Assembly (NCBI GenBank): GCA_013399115.1
Contig: VXAA01004298.1
Coordinates: 533,460 to 597,459, forward strand
Reading direction: 5' to 3'
Length of the DNA stretch: 64,000 nucleotides
From: Anseranas semipalmata
Taxonomy: Eukaryota; Chordata; Aves; Anseriformes; Anseranatidae
Part shown: piece after piece, positions 51,395 to 63,600 of the stretch
Position numbering within the stretch: position 1 is the first letter of the stretch
Layout of the letters: every line of letters starts with the position of its first letter
The notes under the pieces: model-generated
Databases searched by the model: none
Told to the model about the DNA's origin: nothing
What the model saw: only the letters and a program-made list of their open reading frames with translations
Made by a program: the position numbers and the translations under genes

Positions 51395-51473
51395 CTTACT
51401 CCCATTTAGACAACGTGAAAATATAATTGCATATGACACTGCACACAGCTTTTTTAAAATAATCAGAGAGACG
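51395..51473 (-). CDS. Candidate coding exon, unknown protein
   Basis: Minus-strand segment of 79 bases. The acceptor ttattcttttattgtcag is very strong and the donor gagtaag/gtaagattt is near consensus. It begins with one base completing a split codon, then has 26 open codons containing ILKKLCAVSYAIIF and SRCLNGSK, and ends in phase 0. That phase fits the next candidate exon at 50685. The hydrophobic run is too short and interrupted to be called a membrane helix with confidence. No family is recognised. Confidence 0.33.
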
Positions 51474-53798
51474 CTGACAATAAAAGAATAATTTTGTTTC
51501 TTGTGAACAATGTCAGCCTACCACAAAAGTCATATGTCACCTGTATTAGAGTTGTAAAAAGGAGGGTTCAGTGAATTACATCATAGACAGTCTGGAAGAC
51601 AATGCATGAGAAAGCATGCTATCATTCAGACAAACTTAAAGGAAAAACAGTCACTACTTCAAACAGAGCAACTGTTTGTGTGTGTGAAGAGTTATGTGTC
51701 TATGTAATAACAATGAAGCTAAAATTATGTATGTTCTTGCAGTATTAGACCAAAAAGGAATAATATTTAAGTGCAATCCAGAATATGGAATACCAAAGCA
51801 AATGTACAACATGAAACTAACAGCCATAGCTTGCAGCAAGTTAAAAGCAGAAGCATCTGTCAAAAGCCATATAAAGTAAGATTCAGATAGGAACAGACGA
51901 AATAAATCAACAGAATGCTAAAAAGGAAATTACACAAAGAAGTGACTGAAACATCTCTGCAAGAGACCATTTAGAAAGCATGAGTCTGGTGAAAGTTGTT
52001 GAAGCAGTAATCACCATAACAGAAGCAGAAATACCCAACCTCACAACCTCTTTTCTACTTTGGACTCCAATTTATACAGCTCTCTATAACTGACCTTCTT
52101 GTAAGTTTGTGATAATTGAAAAAGGTCTAAGGACATAATGAAAACTTTTGTCTTAAAAAAGAAAAGCTCTCTCTATTCCTTGTAGCGTATTTAGTCCTCA
52201 GCAGTTTAGACTATGGGGAAAAGGTCAGATGAAGATGGTAGCAGCACAAGGGAAAACCAGAGAAGCAGTTGTCCAAAGAAATACTTGTTCTTGGATGCTC
52301 TTAAAGAAGAGGAGGTTGAAAACTCAATGAAGAGATGCAACATTAAACAGGTTACACACAGAACAAACAACACAGTAGCAAGTTCCATTGTTAGCTTGCA
52401 GAAGAGTACTGTAAATCAAGTGTTCTGCGAGCAGGACAAACACAGAACAAAGGCTGTAAGGGGCAATAGCTATAATACCAAGCATAGGCAAGTATTTTAA
52501 GTGAGGCTAGTATTTTGGCTAAAAATTATGAGGGGTGATTACAAATGCAATCCCTTTGAAAAGTCAGTTCTGAAGAGAGGAAGAGCTACTAAGGTTATCT
52601 AATGGAACTGGTTAGAGTAGGTTTGACAGTGATCCTAGCACAACAGCTTCCACAGAAATTCCTATAATACTTCTTTAGTCAGAGAAAATTATTCCATCTC
52701 ATATCTAAGAAAGAAAACAGAAGTCCACTTTCTGTTATATCCCCGTATTTGCATTTTTGTAGCAGCACCATATTGGCATGCTTTGTTCAGTTTAGCACTC
52801 ACAAGACCCTGCTTCTCTAGCACTGTTTCTTAGTCAGCAGTCTCATATTTCGGTTTTCATTGCTGGTTTTAACACTGAGAACCTCTTTGTATTCATCTTG
52901 ATTACATTTTAGTCTGCTAACATCTGCCTCTTTGTTAACTGCTCTACTTCCAACGGCCTTTTATGTCCAACTTTCCAAACGTTAGAAGCCCTCCTAGATT
53001 AATTTTGTCAGCAAATATGATTGGTACAATCTTCACTTGCTTTATTTCCTCTTGACAACCTTTTTGCCCATTTTTTTTCCAACTATTGCACATTGCTTCA
53101 GTACCTGATGTAAGTCATGTAACTTATTAAATCTATACCATTAGATTTCCTGAATTTATCACAAAAAAAAAAAAAAACAGGTAACTATGGGTGCACAAAT
53201 GCAGACTGAGTTACACCATACTCAGTATATACCCTCATACTGAGAGATGTAAATGCTACATAGCACTTGCTCAATTACATTTTTTTCAGTTAATCAGTAA
53301 TTTATGAGGTCTATTCTTTTTTCACCAGCCTGAAAAACGTGAAGTCTTATTTACCACTTTATGATCTGCACACAGTTCTGACTGCAGTTCTGTATTTATG
53401 CAACTAAGCATCAAATTGGTCTATCAGATGTGCGCCCTCTTCCGTTCTTCTTTACCTCCTATGTTCTTAATGAGTCCTCAGAAGTTGAATGCCTGCAATT
53501 CTGAAACTTCTTTTGCCAGTTCTTTATGAATTTTGCTATCTGGTACTGCTGCCTTTACACACTGAAATTACAAAAGGCACTGAAGCAACAAAGTCATACC
53601 TGCCAAATGCAAGTCACTGAAAATCCAGGCTCATTCCTCCACCCCTGCACATTTCAGAATGCAGTCAAAGGGACAGAAAGATTAGTGAGCAGAAGGGCCT
53701 TCTGTTAGAGATGAAAGAAAATGAAGGTTTTGCATTTTATGGAACTTCAGAACTTTTATTTCTGAAGGTTTAGCCAGTGTTTCGGAAAAGGTACTTAC

Positions 53799-53937
53799 CT
53801 AAGGGCAGAAGTCCATTTTTCAAACTCTCTCCAAACATTGCGTTCGTGCAGGCAATTTTTATAAGAAGTTTTAAAAAGCAATAGATACTCCAAAGACATC
53901 CATATCAGCCTGTAGGCTTTTTGAGGAAAAGTCCTAT
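53799..53937 (-). CDS. Candidate coding exon, unknown protein
   Basis: Minus-strand segment of 139 bases. The acceptor tttcctctttcctatgtgaag is pyrimidine-rich; an alternative lies three bases later at gatag. The donor is cccttag/gtaagtacc. It holds 45 complete open codons, including FPQKAYRLIWMSLEYLLLF, KTSYKNCLHERNVWREF and EKWTSAL, rich in Trp, Tyr, Leu and Arg, with helix-like spacing and CpG-containing codons. It ends two bases into a codon; joined to the C that opens the 51473 segment this gives a Ser codon, so the frame continues. This is the most protein-like of the three segments, but I cannot name the protein. Upstream exons were not securely found. Confidence 0.35.
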
Positions 53938-55816
53938 CTTCACATAGGAAAGAGGAAAATTATTGGAACTCAGAAAAATAACAGAATAACTTGTTAGTCT
54001 TACTATGCTACCACTTGATATGCTAGAAAATTACTACATACATGAGAAAAAATGTTTTAGTAAAAGGAAGATATTGATTTTAAGCATTTAATTTAAGCTT
54101 CAGAACTTTTTATTGCCTTCTATCTCTTTACTGAAATGTATTTGACTCTTTTAGCAAACGGTAGCATATAAAGCGTGTATTTGACAGCTAGCTATTCGTT
54201 TCAGAAAAATCTATAAAACTACAGCCTGGGCTATATAAAGCAGTTGGACTCAAAACACCTCAATTCACTGTAATAAGTCTTTGTCTAACAGATTTCCAAA
54301 GAAGTGAATCTGAGCAGGATGCATTACTTCTAGTTTAAATGCAATTTAAAAATCTCAGTGCTTTTTGTGCCAAAAAAACTTCTCCCCTCTAAGCTTTCTA
54401 CCGGAAAAAAAATGAACACATATACATATGCTCTAAATAGAGTAGATTTTTTCATCTGTAACCAGTGACAAAGATAAATTATATGCATATATTGAGGCTA
54501 AAAGATAACTTCATGAATGACTGTAACATTAGAGATGTGGAGCCCAAGAGTTGATGTTTACCATTTGGTTCCAAATTAATGTTTACCACACATTTTGAAC
54601 GTTGAGTCTGGGGAAAAGAAATTCCCAAAGCCATTCTTATTCAAATTAGATTATACTGTAAGGTTGGGCGATTTTACAGAATTTCTAGAGCTTTAAGAAT
54701 TAATAATCTTGTCATACTAACTGTTCTCATGACATCTCATCTATCTAGATTAGAAGAAAATAGTCTTTTCACTTTTGGAATGTTACCTAACAAGGTTTAG
54801 TTCTAATCCAACTATAAATATATTTTAGCAAAGCTGTTTCTCAAGATCTCTTCATGGTTCACCCTCTCAGAGAGAGGGTGCTGAGCTAGCTAGAATCTTG
54901 GTTTGATCCTTTCAGTTGAATCTTAATACTCTACTGATAACTGATCGACTGTCTTGCATTTGGTACAGCTATGTGATCAAGTATGAGAGATCTTGGCAGC
55001 CATCTACTTCTGAAGAAGAAGAAACAGGAAAATGTTTTAACTAAGCTGTAGAGAAAAGGCAGGCTTCTACAGGAACATCCTGACAGTAGGAGAGAACCTA
55101 ATTTACATGTCATTCTCAGGCCAGTGATCTGTGGAATATAATCCTACAAGGAGTGATTAGCTTCTCACTGAAGTAGTTAGGCCAGAGGAAAAAGGGTAAA
55201 TTAGTCTGTACTGAATTGGAAAGAGTAGATTAGTAGACATTAGATTACTTTGAAAAGAAACAAGCAAAGATTAACCTGCCAAACATGAAGAGAACAAAAA
55301 AAAAAAAAACCTGACAAATTGTGACACATTAGTTCATATTATGAAAGGCTGCTAGTCATCATAATCTCCTTCCCACATATGTTGATGGATTTTCTCTTGC
55401 AAAAGGTTCCCAAGTAGCCACAAGCATCAGGAAAATCTGTTACACTGCCCTCCCCATTGCAGCACATTAAATATTCTTGCTTAATAATCAAATCTAACAA
55501 ACCTTATTCACATTCTTTTTTGTATCATCTCTGATAAGACTAGTTACGACTGCAAGGACTACTTGCAGGAAGAAAAATCATGGGATAACGCTTACAGGTT
55601 GAAGAAGTAACATTGCATTTCAGGAGCAGGAGCTGGTCACATAACTATCTGCTTGATTATAATGTATATGAACAAGAGTACAGTCAAGGTTTGGCCTTCA
55701 ACCTTATCTTTCTGATTTCCCTACTTAAGTTACTGAATGTGCAAAAGTAATGTTTTGGATCAATGTTTTTTTTGTTTTGTTTTGTTTTTCCCTCTTCATT
55801 TAAATACCATTCCTCC
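53938..55816. other. Unassigned A+T-rich DNA
   Basis: No gene supported. If the three candidate exons are real, this would be intron. Short A and T runs only. Confidence 0.55.
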
Positions 55817-55837
55817 GGGGGGGGGGGGGGGGGGGGG
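55817..55837 (+). repeat. Homopolymer of 21 G
   Basis: Uninterrupted G run after attcctcc, preceded within 60 bases by a GTTTT repeat. Potential G-quadruplex, unstable and difficult to sequence; the exact length is unreliable. Confidence 0.85.
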
Positions 55838-56561
55838 TGAGTTCACTTAGAGTACAATACCAGATTAACTCATGTTTTATTTGGATGATGTTTTTCTATT
55901 TCTTGCTATACTCAACTGTTGTTAGGCCCTTTAAGATTCACGTTGGCCCTAAACTTCTTTTGCTTTCTATTTCCTGATTAAGAAGCTCTCTTAACCCCCA
56001 AAGTAGTATATATTAGATTAGCCACTAATTATTATTTTGGTACAAGAGCTCAGTATTTAACTTGAACACATTAGCATTACTTATGTTTTCATGACACCCA
56101 CAATCAAATACATTTATCCTTGCTCACATTTGGGGCTGTGCAAAGGCATTGAGCAAGTGAGTTTGGAGGTTTCCCATCTTCTCCTAGACCAAGACAAGAT
56201 CAAAAAATAATGCCGATGTAACTGGTCAGAAAATGGAATTCTGCACTGTTCTTCAAAATAAGAAAGTTGATTTAAAATCAGAACTAACGAAGGTCATACC
56301 AAAGACAGACTTGGGGAGGATGGCTACTCTCGTGCCATACACACTATTCATTTACTAGATAAACAAGTCAGTGTCTCAAGTGGGCTGCCTGGACTTTAGA
56401 GTGCTCTTTCATACAAGCTTAAGTATGGGCTGCTGAAGTATAGATTATGAGCAAGTCACTGACGCAAATGTAACAGGCAGATCTCATGAATATGTATTAA
56501 TTATCCCATTCAGTGTCTTCCACTGCAGAATAATTCCCTTCGACATATTTTTGATTACAAG
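55838..56561. other. Unassigned DNA
   Basis: Nothing recognised between the G tract and the repeats at the CR1 boundary. Confidence 0.55.
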
Positions 56562-56608
56562 AAAGATTCAAAGAGATTCAAAGAGATTCAGCCTTTTTTT
56601 TTTTTTTT
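56562..56608. repeat. Three 10-base tandem units followed by T15, abutting a CR1 3' end
   Basis: Three near-identical copies of aagagattca (56562-56590; the first copy is aaagattca) precede a T15 tract (56594-56608) that touches the 3' terminus of the minus-strand CR1. On the element's strand this is poly-A just after the CR1 end. CR1 normally ends in short octamer repeats and not poly-A, so the A tract may be target DNA or a later slippage product. Confidence 0.75.
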
Positions 56609-56610
56609 AA

Positions 56611-57675
56611 ATAGAATGGCCTGGGTTGAAAAGGACCTTAAAGATCACCTAGTTTCAACCCCCCTGCTCTGGGCAGGGTTGCCAACTACTAGAGCAGGCT
56701 GCCCAGCGCCACATCCAGCCTGGCCTTGAATGCCTCCAGGGATGGGGCATCCACAACCTCTCTGGGCAACCTGTTCCAGTGCCTCAACACCCTCTGAGTG
56801 AAAAACTTCCTCCTAATATCCAACCTATATCTCCTCTGTCTTAATTTGAAACCATTCCCCCTTGTCCTATCACTATCAACGTGTGTAAACAGGCGTTCCC
56901 CCTCCTGTTTATATGCTCCCTTCAAGTACTGGAAGGCCGCAATGAGGTCTCCCCGGAGCCTTCTCTTCTCCAAGCTAAACAAGCCCAGTTCCCTCAACCT
57001 TTCTTCATAGGAGAGGTGTTCCAGCCCTCTGATCATCTTAGTGGCCCTCCTCTGGACCCGTTCCAAGAGCTCCACATCCTTCTTGTGCTGGGGGCCCCAG
57101 GCCTGCACGCAGTATTCCAGGTGGGGTCTCACCAGAGCAGAGTAGAGGGGGACAATCACCTCCCTCTCCCTGCTGGCCACCCCTTTTTTAATGCAGCCCA
57201 GGACATAGTTGGCCTTCCGGGCCGCAAGCGCGCACTGCCGGCTCATGTCCAGCTTCTCGTCCAGCAGGACCCCCAAGTCCTTCTCCGCAGGGCTGCTCTC
57301 AAGTTCTTCTTCTCCCAGTCTGTATAAGTACCTGGGATTGCACCAGCCCAAGTGCATCACCTTGCACTTGGCCTTGTTGAACATCATTAGGTTCTCTTGG
57401 GCCCACTTCTCCAGCCTGTCCAGGTCCCTCTGGATGGCATCCCTTCCCTCTATCGTATCAACTGCACCACTCAGCTTGGTGTCATCCGCAAACTTGCTGA
57501 GGGTGCACTTGATTCCATCGTCTATGTCGTTGATAAAGATGGTGAAGAGCACCGGTCCCAAGACCGACCCCTGAGGGACACCGCTTGTGACCGGCCTCCA
57601 CCCAGACATAGAACCATTGACGACAACCCTTTGGCTGCGACCAGACAACCAATTCTTAATCCACCTAACAGTTTT
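56611..57675 (-). mobile_element. CR1 retrotransposon, 5'-truncated, youngest-looking copy
   Basis: About 1,065 bases. The 3' terminus on the + strand reads atagaatggcctgggttgaa, followed by aggaccttaaagatcaccta and acaacctctctgggcaacct. It extends upstream through the RT palm to accaattcttaatccaccta (peptide [14 protein letters not shown]), where it stops abruptly: the usual 5' truncation from incomplete reverse transcription. The reading frame is unbroken over the whole retained coding part, unlike the other six copies, so it is the most recent insertion here or the best conserved. No clear target-site duplication is visible, as expected for CR1. Confidence 0.97.
56689..57675 (-). pseudogene. 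CR1 ORF2 C-terminal half (partial reverse transcriptase)
   Basis: Open for 319 codons from a non-ATG position at 57648, and also upstream to the truncation point, so this is a truncated protein with no proper start. Counting from 57648, [10 protein letters not shown] is at residues 23-32 and the catalytic FADD box at 53-56, both intact. KVMHLG and the [15 protein letters not shown] segment follow. The conserved WNRLPREVV near the C-terminus is at about 291-299. The protein ends about 20 residues after that and a TAG follows. The endonuclease domain and the first RT blocks, including the first catalytic Asp, are missing, so it cannot be functional. Full CR1 ORF2 is roughly 900-1,000 residues. 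Confidence 0.95.
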
Positions 57676-60600
57676 GTTTCTGACTGTTCTGAAATGATAA
57701 AACTATCACTATTGGACAGATTTTTCTGAAACTTAGCCAGCTGCATCTCATTAATAGAGTTACAGATATACATATTAAGCTGAAAATTGTGTCTTCTTCC
57801 ATGCAAGTAATAACTGACTTGCACTTTTAATAAACCTAAGTTATAAACAGAAAAAGAAACCTTCAGGTTATCAATTAGTGATATTTTGTTCACACATTTG
57901 AGTGTTGTATTTACATACACAAAACCCTGCACATGAAGTTGTGAGATTAAGTTAATTAGATTGAGCTTCTTTGTCATTTAAAAAAGGCTGCCTCTGGACA
58001 AACTGATTTCCCCTGTTATTTTTTATTTCTTGTTATAGTCAAAACTAATAATTTCAGAGAGTAAATCATTTTATAAATGGAACCAGTGTAAGGTGGACAA
58101 CCAAAGCATGACTCTATTAATAATTATCCAATTATTTTAAAAAGAAAGAATAGGCAAATTATGCAAGTTTTTGTGAAGTCTCACGAAGACAAAAGAATAC
58201 ATACAGTCTTTGAGGTTCAAATGCTACACAAAGTCTCTATCTGTTGCACTTCGCAATCCTTCTTAACATCCTCTTCCTATCATCCTGTTTATAAAGAATT
58301 GCTTAACATGAGAAAAATCTCCCATGGCTGAAGAAGCACAGGCCATCTTTTCAGAGATGGTAATGTCTTGGGACAGGTAGCTATGCCTGTGGGCCTAAAA
58401 GTAGTTTGCTCATAACGAGGCCACTGTGAACAAACTAATATTAGTGCCTATGATTTAAACAGCCCCCCCTCTATCAAGCATAATGAAGGGGTGGTGCAGT
58501 GGATAGATGCTGGATGAATTAGCATGTAAGACCACGTACATAATGAATGGTAAGAAGCCTTTTAGGGCCTGAGGCACTGGCTGCACATTTGTACAACCTC
58601 TCCCTACATCAGAGAAATGGCTTCAGGCAACTCAAGCACAGCAAAATTTAACATCTTTTCTAAGGTCCTACAGGTGAATCTGAACCTTGATTTACTGAGT
58701 TCCCATCTAGTTCATCCTTCCTCTTCCATGAGTTGTGACAGATAAAAATGCTATTTTATACAGAACGTCCTCACAGAAGCTGAAGTCCAAACTCGAAGAA
58801 TAAAGTCAGTCATGTGCTACATTTGCTGGAAACTTGAGACTCCTACTAACACAAGTGGTACTTGTGTGTGAATCATCAAATCTGAAATTCTAGTAATTTA
58901 ATTTACAAAACTAAATACAAATGTTACAACTCAGTGCTTCCAGTTCTAGCCACTGCTATTTGCCTGTTTGCTATTAAAGACTCCGGCCATAGTTAGGAAC
59001 TCTAGAAAGCGGCGGGTTGGTTAGACCTGGAAAGGAAAATCTGACCCCATTCATATTGTTATTTGACTACTTGTAATTTTGAACTCTCTTTTTAGACAAG
59101 AAAGCAAAATGAAGAATACTAACTAAAACCAACCAGATTATTTGATTAACTATTAAAAATATATCAGAATTGAATTCTTGAAAGCATACGCTGATTGGGC
59201 TAAGGCATTTACCAAATTAAAAAGTATTTAAAGTACAATGACATTTCAAAGCAGACTAAGTATAGCTTTTACAGTGTCTGACAGCTTTCTTTTAATTTGT
59301 GTCATGATTTTCCTATGAATAGGCTATACATTTTATAACACAAAGGTAGAACCCATGTATCTTGCTTTGACTATAGGTTTTATCCATTCACTGGTAAAAG
59401 TGAATTTCACACAGGTTTACAGTAGATAAACACAAAAATGTATCAACTGAATCAAGCTTTCAGATTTTCTCTCAAACTGTTATAACAACTCTAAGTGCCG
59501 GTGCCCTACAAAGAAATACCTACTCCAATGGTTAATGAAATATTTAGGTTAAATTTCTCTTTAGAAACCAGTGAAAGTCTGCAACATCAATTACTGTTCC
59601 CTGGCATAAGCTTTCAGTGAGAATTGTACCAGGTAACACCAAGACTCATTTCAGTTCCACATAGGTGTGTGAGGCTAAAGCAGAAAAGAATCTGTGCTCC
59701 TACACTGTTGATGATAAACAAGCAGTAACAGTAGAAAATCTGAAATAAAGCTAATGCAGACACTCTGCTCTACTGGGATTATCTTAACACTGTTCAGATA
59801 GGTTTGTTCCAAAATTCTCTCCTCTCTTAGCTTCCATAGAATTAAGTTGGATATTCCATATCCCATGCATCTCCTTCCTCTAGATCCAAGCTCCTTCCCT
59901 GCTTTCCTCTGCAATATTTCTCTTTTCTCCGAGATCTTCTCAAGTCATTCACTCTGCTTCTTTCTCTAAATTGCTTCCAAAGAAATCTATAAAATTCTGT
60001 TCTTGCACATCTTCGAATCCCAAAAAGTAACCCCAGGAAAACCCAGAACAGTAAGACCAAAAGGAACTAAAAACATACAGTGAACTTAGTGGTTCACACA
60101 GAGGTTAGTCTGTCCCAAACAGATAGAGATGAAAGACCATCACGGATTGTGTGATACTGGCCATTTTTTCTGGCAACCATTTTTGAATGAATTACAGCGT
60201 AGTCCAAAATACTACAAGAGTTTAAAGCTTAAAAAAAGGAAAAAAAAAAAAAAAAAAAAAGGACAGCTCTAATAGCAGTTCATCCTCATGGAAGTGGGTA
60301 TATTCTTTCCAGTCATCTGTTACTGATCTCTTTCAGCATCAACTGGCATGATCTATTACGGCAGTTTCTACGTTCAACAAATGACAACACAACAGAGATG
60401 CTGACCGACCAGTTCCATTCTATTTTAAACCTTGGTACTAGGCTGGAGTGGGAGAGAAGTGTTGCGGGAGATTTAAGTGAGGACCTTTCTACGGAACTAG
60501 GAAAGGGAGAATGATAACTGTCAGTGATGGCCAGAAAAGGAAACATTTTTGCCTTCCAGGGACTTCTGCTCCGCTAGGATGTATGGTTACACTGAGATAA

Positions 60601-63600
60601 ATTACTTGAAGCATACGCCAGGGTCATATGCATCTGTGGTAACAGAAAAGAATGCAACTGGGCAATAAAGAAAAAGGTCTCCACAAGGGCTCATATTGTG
60701 TCTTCCAACACTCACGATCAGTCCTGGTTTTCTAAATCAGATAATCCAACAGAATGACAGTACTGTTTATAGGATGCGTGTAATATTTTAGTAATCATTA
60801 ACAATTAATACTTAAATTAAAATAGCACTTGACTAATAAACATTAATTGGAATAACAATACAGAAGAGTGAAAGTGAAGCATGCTCACGTGATTTTGTTT
60901 CATGCTCTGACAATTTCAAATATTACCTGTAATTTAAAAGTAGTAGTAAATATTTTTTTACTTTTTTATAGCAAACTTTGAATAACTGTCTCCATCACAG
61001 GAAGTTAACTTAAAGAAAACAGTGCTAATGGGTACTCTAAGGAAAAAAAAAAAGTTAAAAAAATCTTCCAGCAGTGGAAAATCCTCCTATCACTTTTTTT
61101 TTTTTTAAACTCATTGAATCACTTCAGATTTAGAAAAGTGACACTTACCCTCTGACTAATGGCCACAGATAGTCTTCCTTCCAAGGATAACATGTATCTG
61201 AACTAGCTCGGACTATACATATTAAAGTCTGTACACCTACTGTATGGTTTTTGTCCTAGACTTTGGCCAATCATTGTGTCCACTGCTCTCAGCTCAGAGA
61301 CCACTATTCCTCCACTGGGACCACAGCTAGGCTGATGAGATCCTCACCTCCACCTTGGGAAGTAAGCTGTAGCTGACTGCTGCCAGCTACTGGCACTTCC
61401 CTTCAACAGATGAGAGTGCAGGCCACTAGCAACACTAAACATCTGGTCAGGGGCATCACTTCCCAGCTGTTACACACTTCTTGTTCCAACTGTGGGAAGG
61501 ACTCACCTTTAACCTGAGGACCCAAAAGCAGCTAAAAATGTAGAGGTCAGGAATTGCTGTAGGTTAGGGTAGGGATTTAACAGTGTAAGAGAGGATTTAT
61601 GACCCATACCCAGACTATAAGCCAGTCTTAAAATACTGTGAAATCATACTGCCACAGTAGTCATCTCGTTGTTTGCCTGATATCCTCATTTCCCCTCTCT
61701 CTCTGCTCCTATGCAATTGAATTGCGGAAAGCAACAGCACAGGTAGTTTTCCCAACGCTGAGTAAAGTACTGTTTACACTAAATGAAAGGGTTAAGATGC
61801 AAAAGTTACCTCAGCATTCAACTGTTTGCACATCCTTAAAACCGCTTTATCGGAATTTTGAATATTGATGAGGAATGCCATCTGGCTGAAAGCAGGAGTG
61901 GCTATCATATAATGTAGTGCATAACTAAGAAGGTAACAATAAATCGATCCCTGATCCCACAGGACAAAATTTGGTGAGACCGTGAAGTTATTGTGGCTAA
62001 ATGAATATCTATTTGCATCATAAAATCCTAACCTTAGTTGTACTGCATGTCAAGGGCTATTCACTGCTGGCATAAGGTGTTCTCAACCCCTCACACTCAT
62101 TCCTGGCAATTCCTAAGCACTGGCTAAGGACTGATCAGGTTGAAATAAATACACATTAAAAGTAATACATATGTATGTTCGTAAGCTGTCTGACACCTGT
62201 AACCCATACAGGTCCCACAAACAGATTTTAGGCACAATCAATGAGAAAGGGCACTGCAGAGCATGTGTGGTAGGAGTACCTTACAGCAGACAGGACTGCT
62301 CCTGGCCCGAAGCGGTGGAAAAGAAAGATTATACAAACAGTACACAGGAGAGCATAGGAAGAGGTTGTCCTCTGTCTTTCAACTTAAACCTTTCTGGTGC
62401 TTTCTCCTGATGATCCCCCCCCCCTTTTCTTGTTATTCACTGTGCAAATTACATCATTCAATCTGCACTATGTTTTAATGTAATCCTTAAACTTGGCTCT
62501 TGAGAATAAGGAAAAAAAATGCTAACTGCTAAGAAGAAGCACATAGCAATTCCATAGCCATATAATTTTTTGGCAGAACAGGGATATGAATTTGGCTCTC
62601 CCACAATGTTAATAAATGCCACCACACAGCCAGACTATGAATTAGTTTGAGATAGGCTTATCCCAATTTTTCTTGTTGGAGCTGTTCCACTGTGTAAGCT
62701 GAATACTAATTGCAGCAAGAATTTGAACAATGGTTTTGCAGGTGAGTACCAAAACACTTCTTCTTTACAGCTGAGAAACCTTTAATCTACAACAGCTGCA
62801 TTTTTGCAAAATGCTTAAGTTTAAATTAATCAGAAGTTCTGATAAAGTCAGTTAAACCACAATTCCTGATCAACTCTGATACACAACTTATGTTTCTCTA
62901 GGGATCTGAAATATCCAGCAGCACTTTTTGGTAATGTTTAATGCAATTTTAAAGTCTGACTAAATGAGGCAGAAACTAGATACATGACTGATTTAGAGTT
63001 TACAGGCTACATTTCAGTGAGGTCTCACAGAATTCTATTTGAACAAGGTAATTAATTTCTACTAAATAAATTAAACTACAAATGAAAATATACAGGATTC
63101 TGAGGAGGAATGGTAAGAGATTATTATTTTTAATGGAAAAATGCCTATATTATTTAGTAAAGGAAGGAATTTAACAGACGATTTAGGGAACCCATTGGCA
63201 TGTACAGAGAAGTTAAAAATGGTTCAAAACTTGTCCTCTGCTGAAGAACTTTGGGATGTGTTCAGTAGAAAATGCTATATTAATGTGGAGAAAAGTATAG
63301 GCTGAAGAATGGTGTTATTAGGGTCAATACAGGTGGCCTTTATTTTCCCTCTACACAGATCCTAACCTACAATTAGCTCTCTGGATGTTTAGAGATGTTT
63401 ATTGCATCTAAACTTCAAATCTTATTTAGAACATTATTATATTAAAATATATTGTTTAATAATTATTATATTGAATATCATATTAATATCATATACATTT
63501 ATTAAATCCACACATCTCTGGATATTTACAGATGTTAGAGTTAAACAAACACCCTGGACAATGACATGTAAGTATTTACAGCTAAGAGCAAATCCTGCTG

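Noticed and set aside
52750..53060. Possible further ancient CR1/L3-like sequence
   Set aside because: A few phrases (gtcagcaaatatgattgg, gcctctttgttaactgc) are vaguely reminiscent, but no ordered set of landmarks could be matched.
53113..53157. 45-base symmetric minus-strand mini-exon with a 15-T acceptor tract
   Set aside because: It is open and phase-compatible, but the donor gtactg is weak and including it is not needed to join the flanking candidate exons.
58488..58545. tRNA-SINE-like phrase ggtggtgcagtggatag
   Set aside because: Resembles an A-box but no B-box or SINE tail follows; the match is too short to support a SINE.
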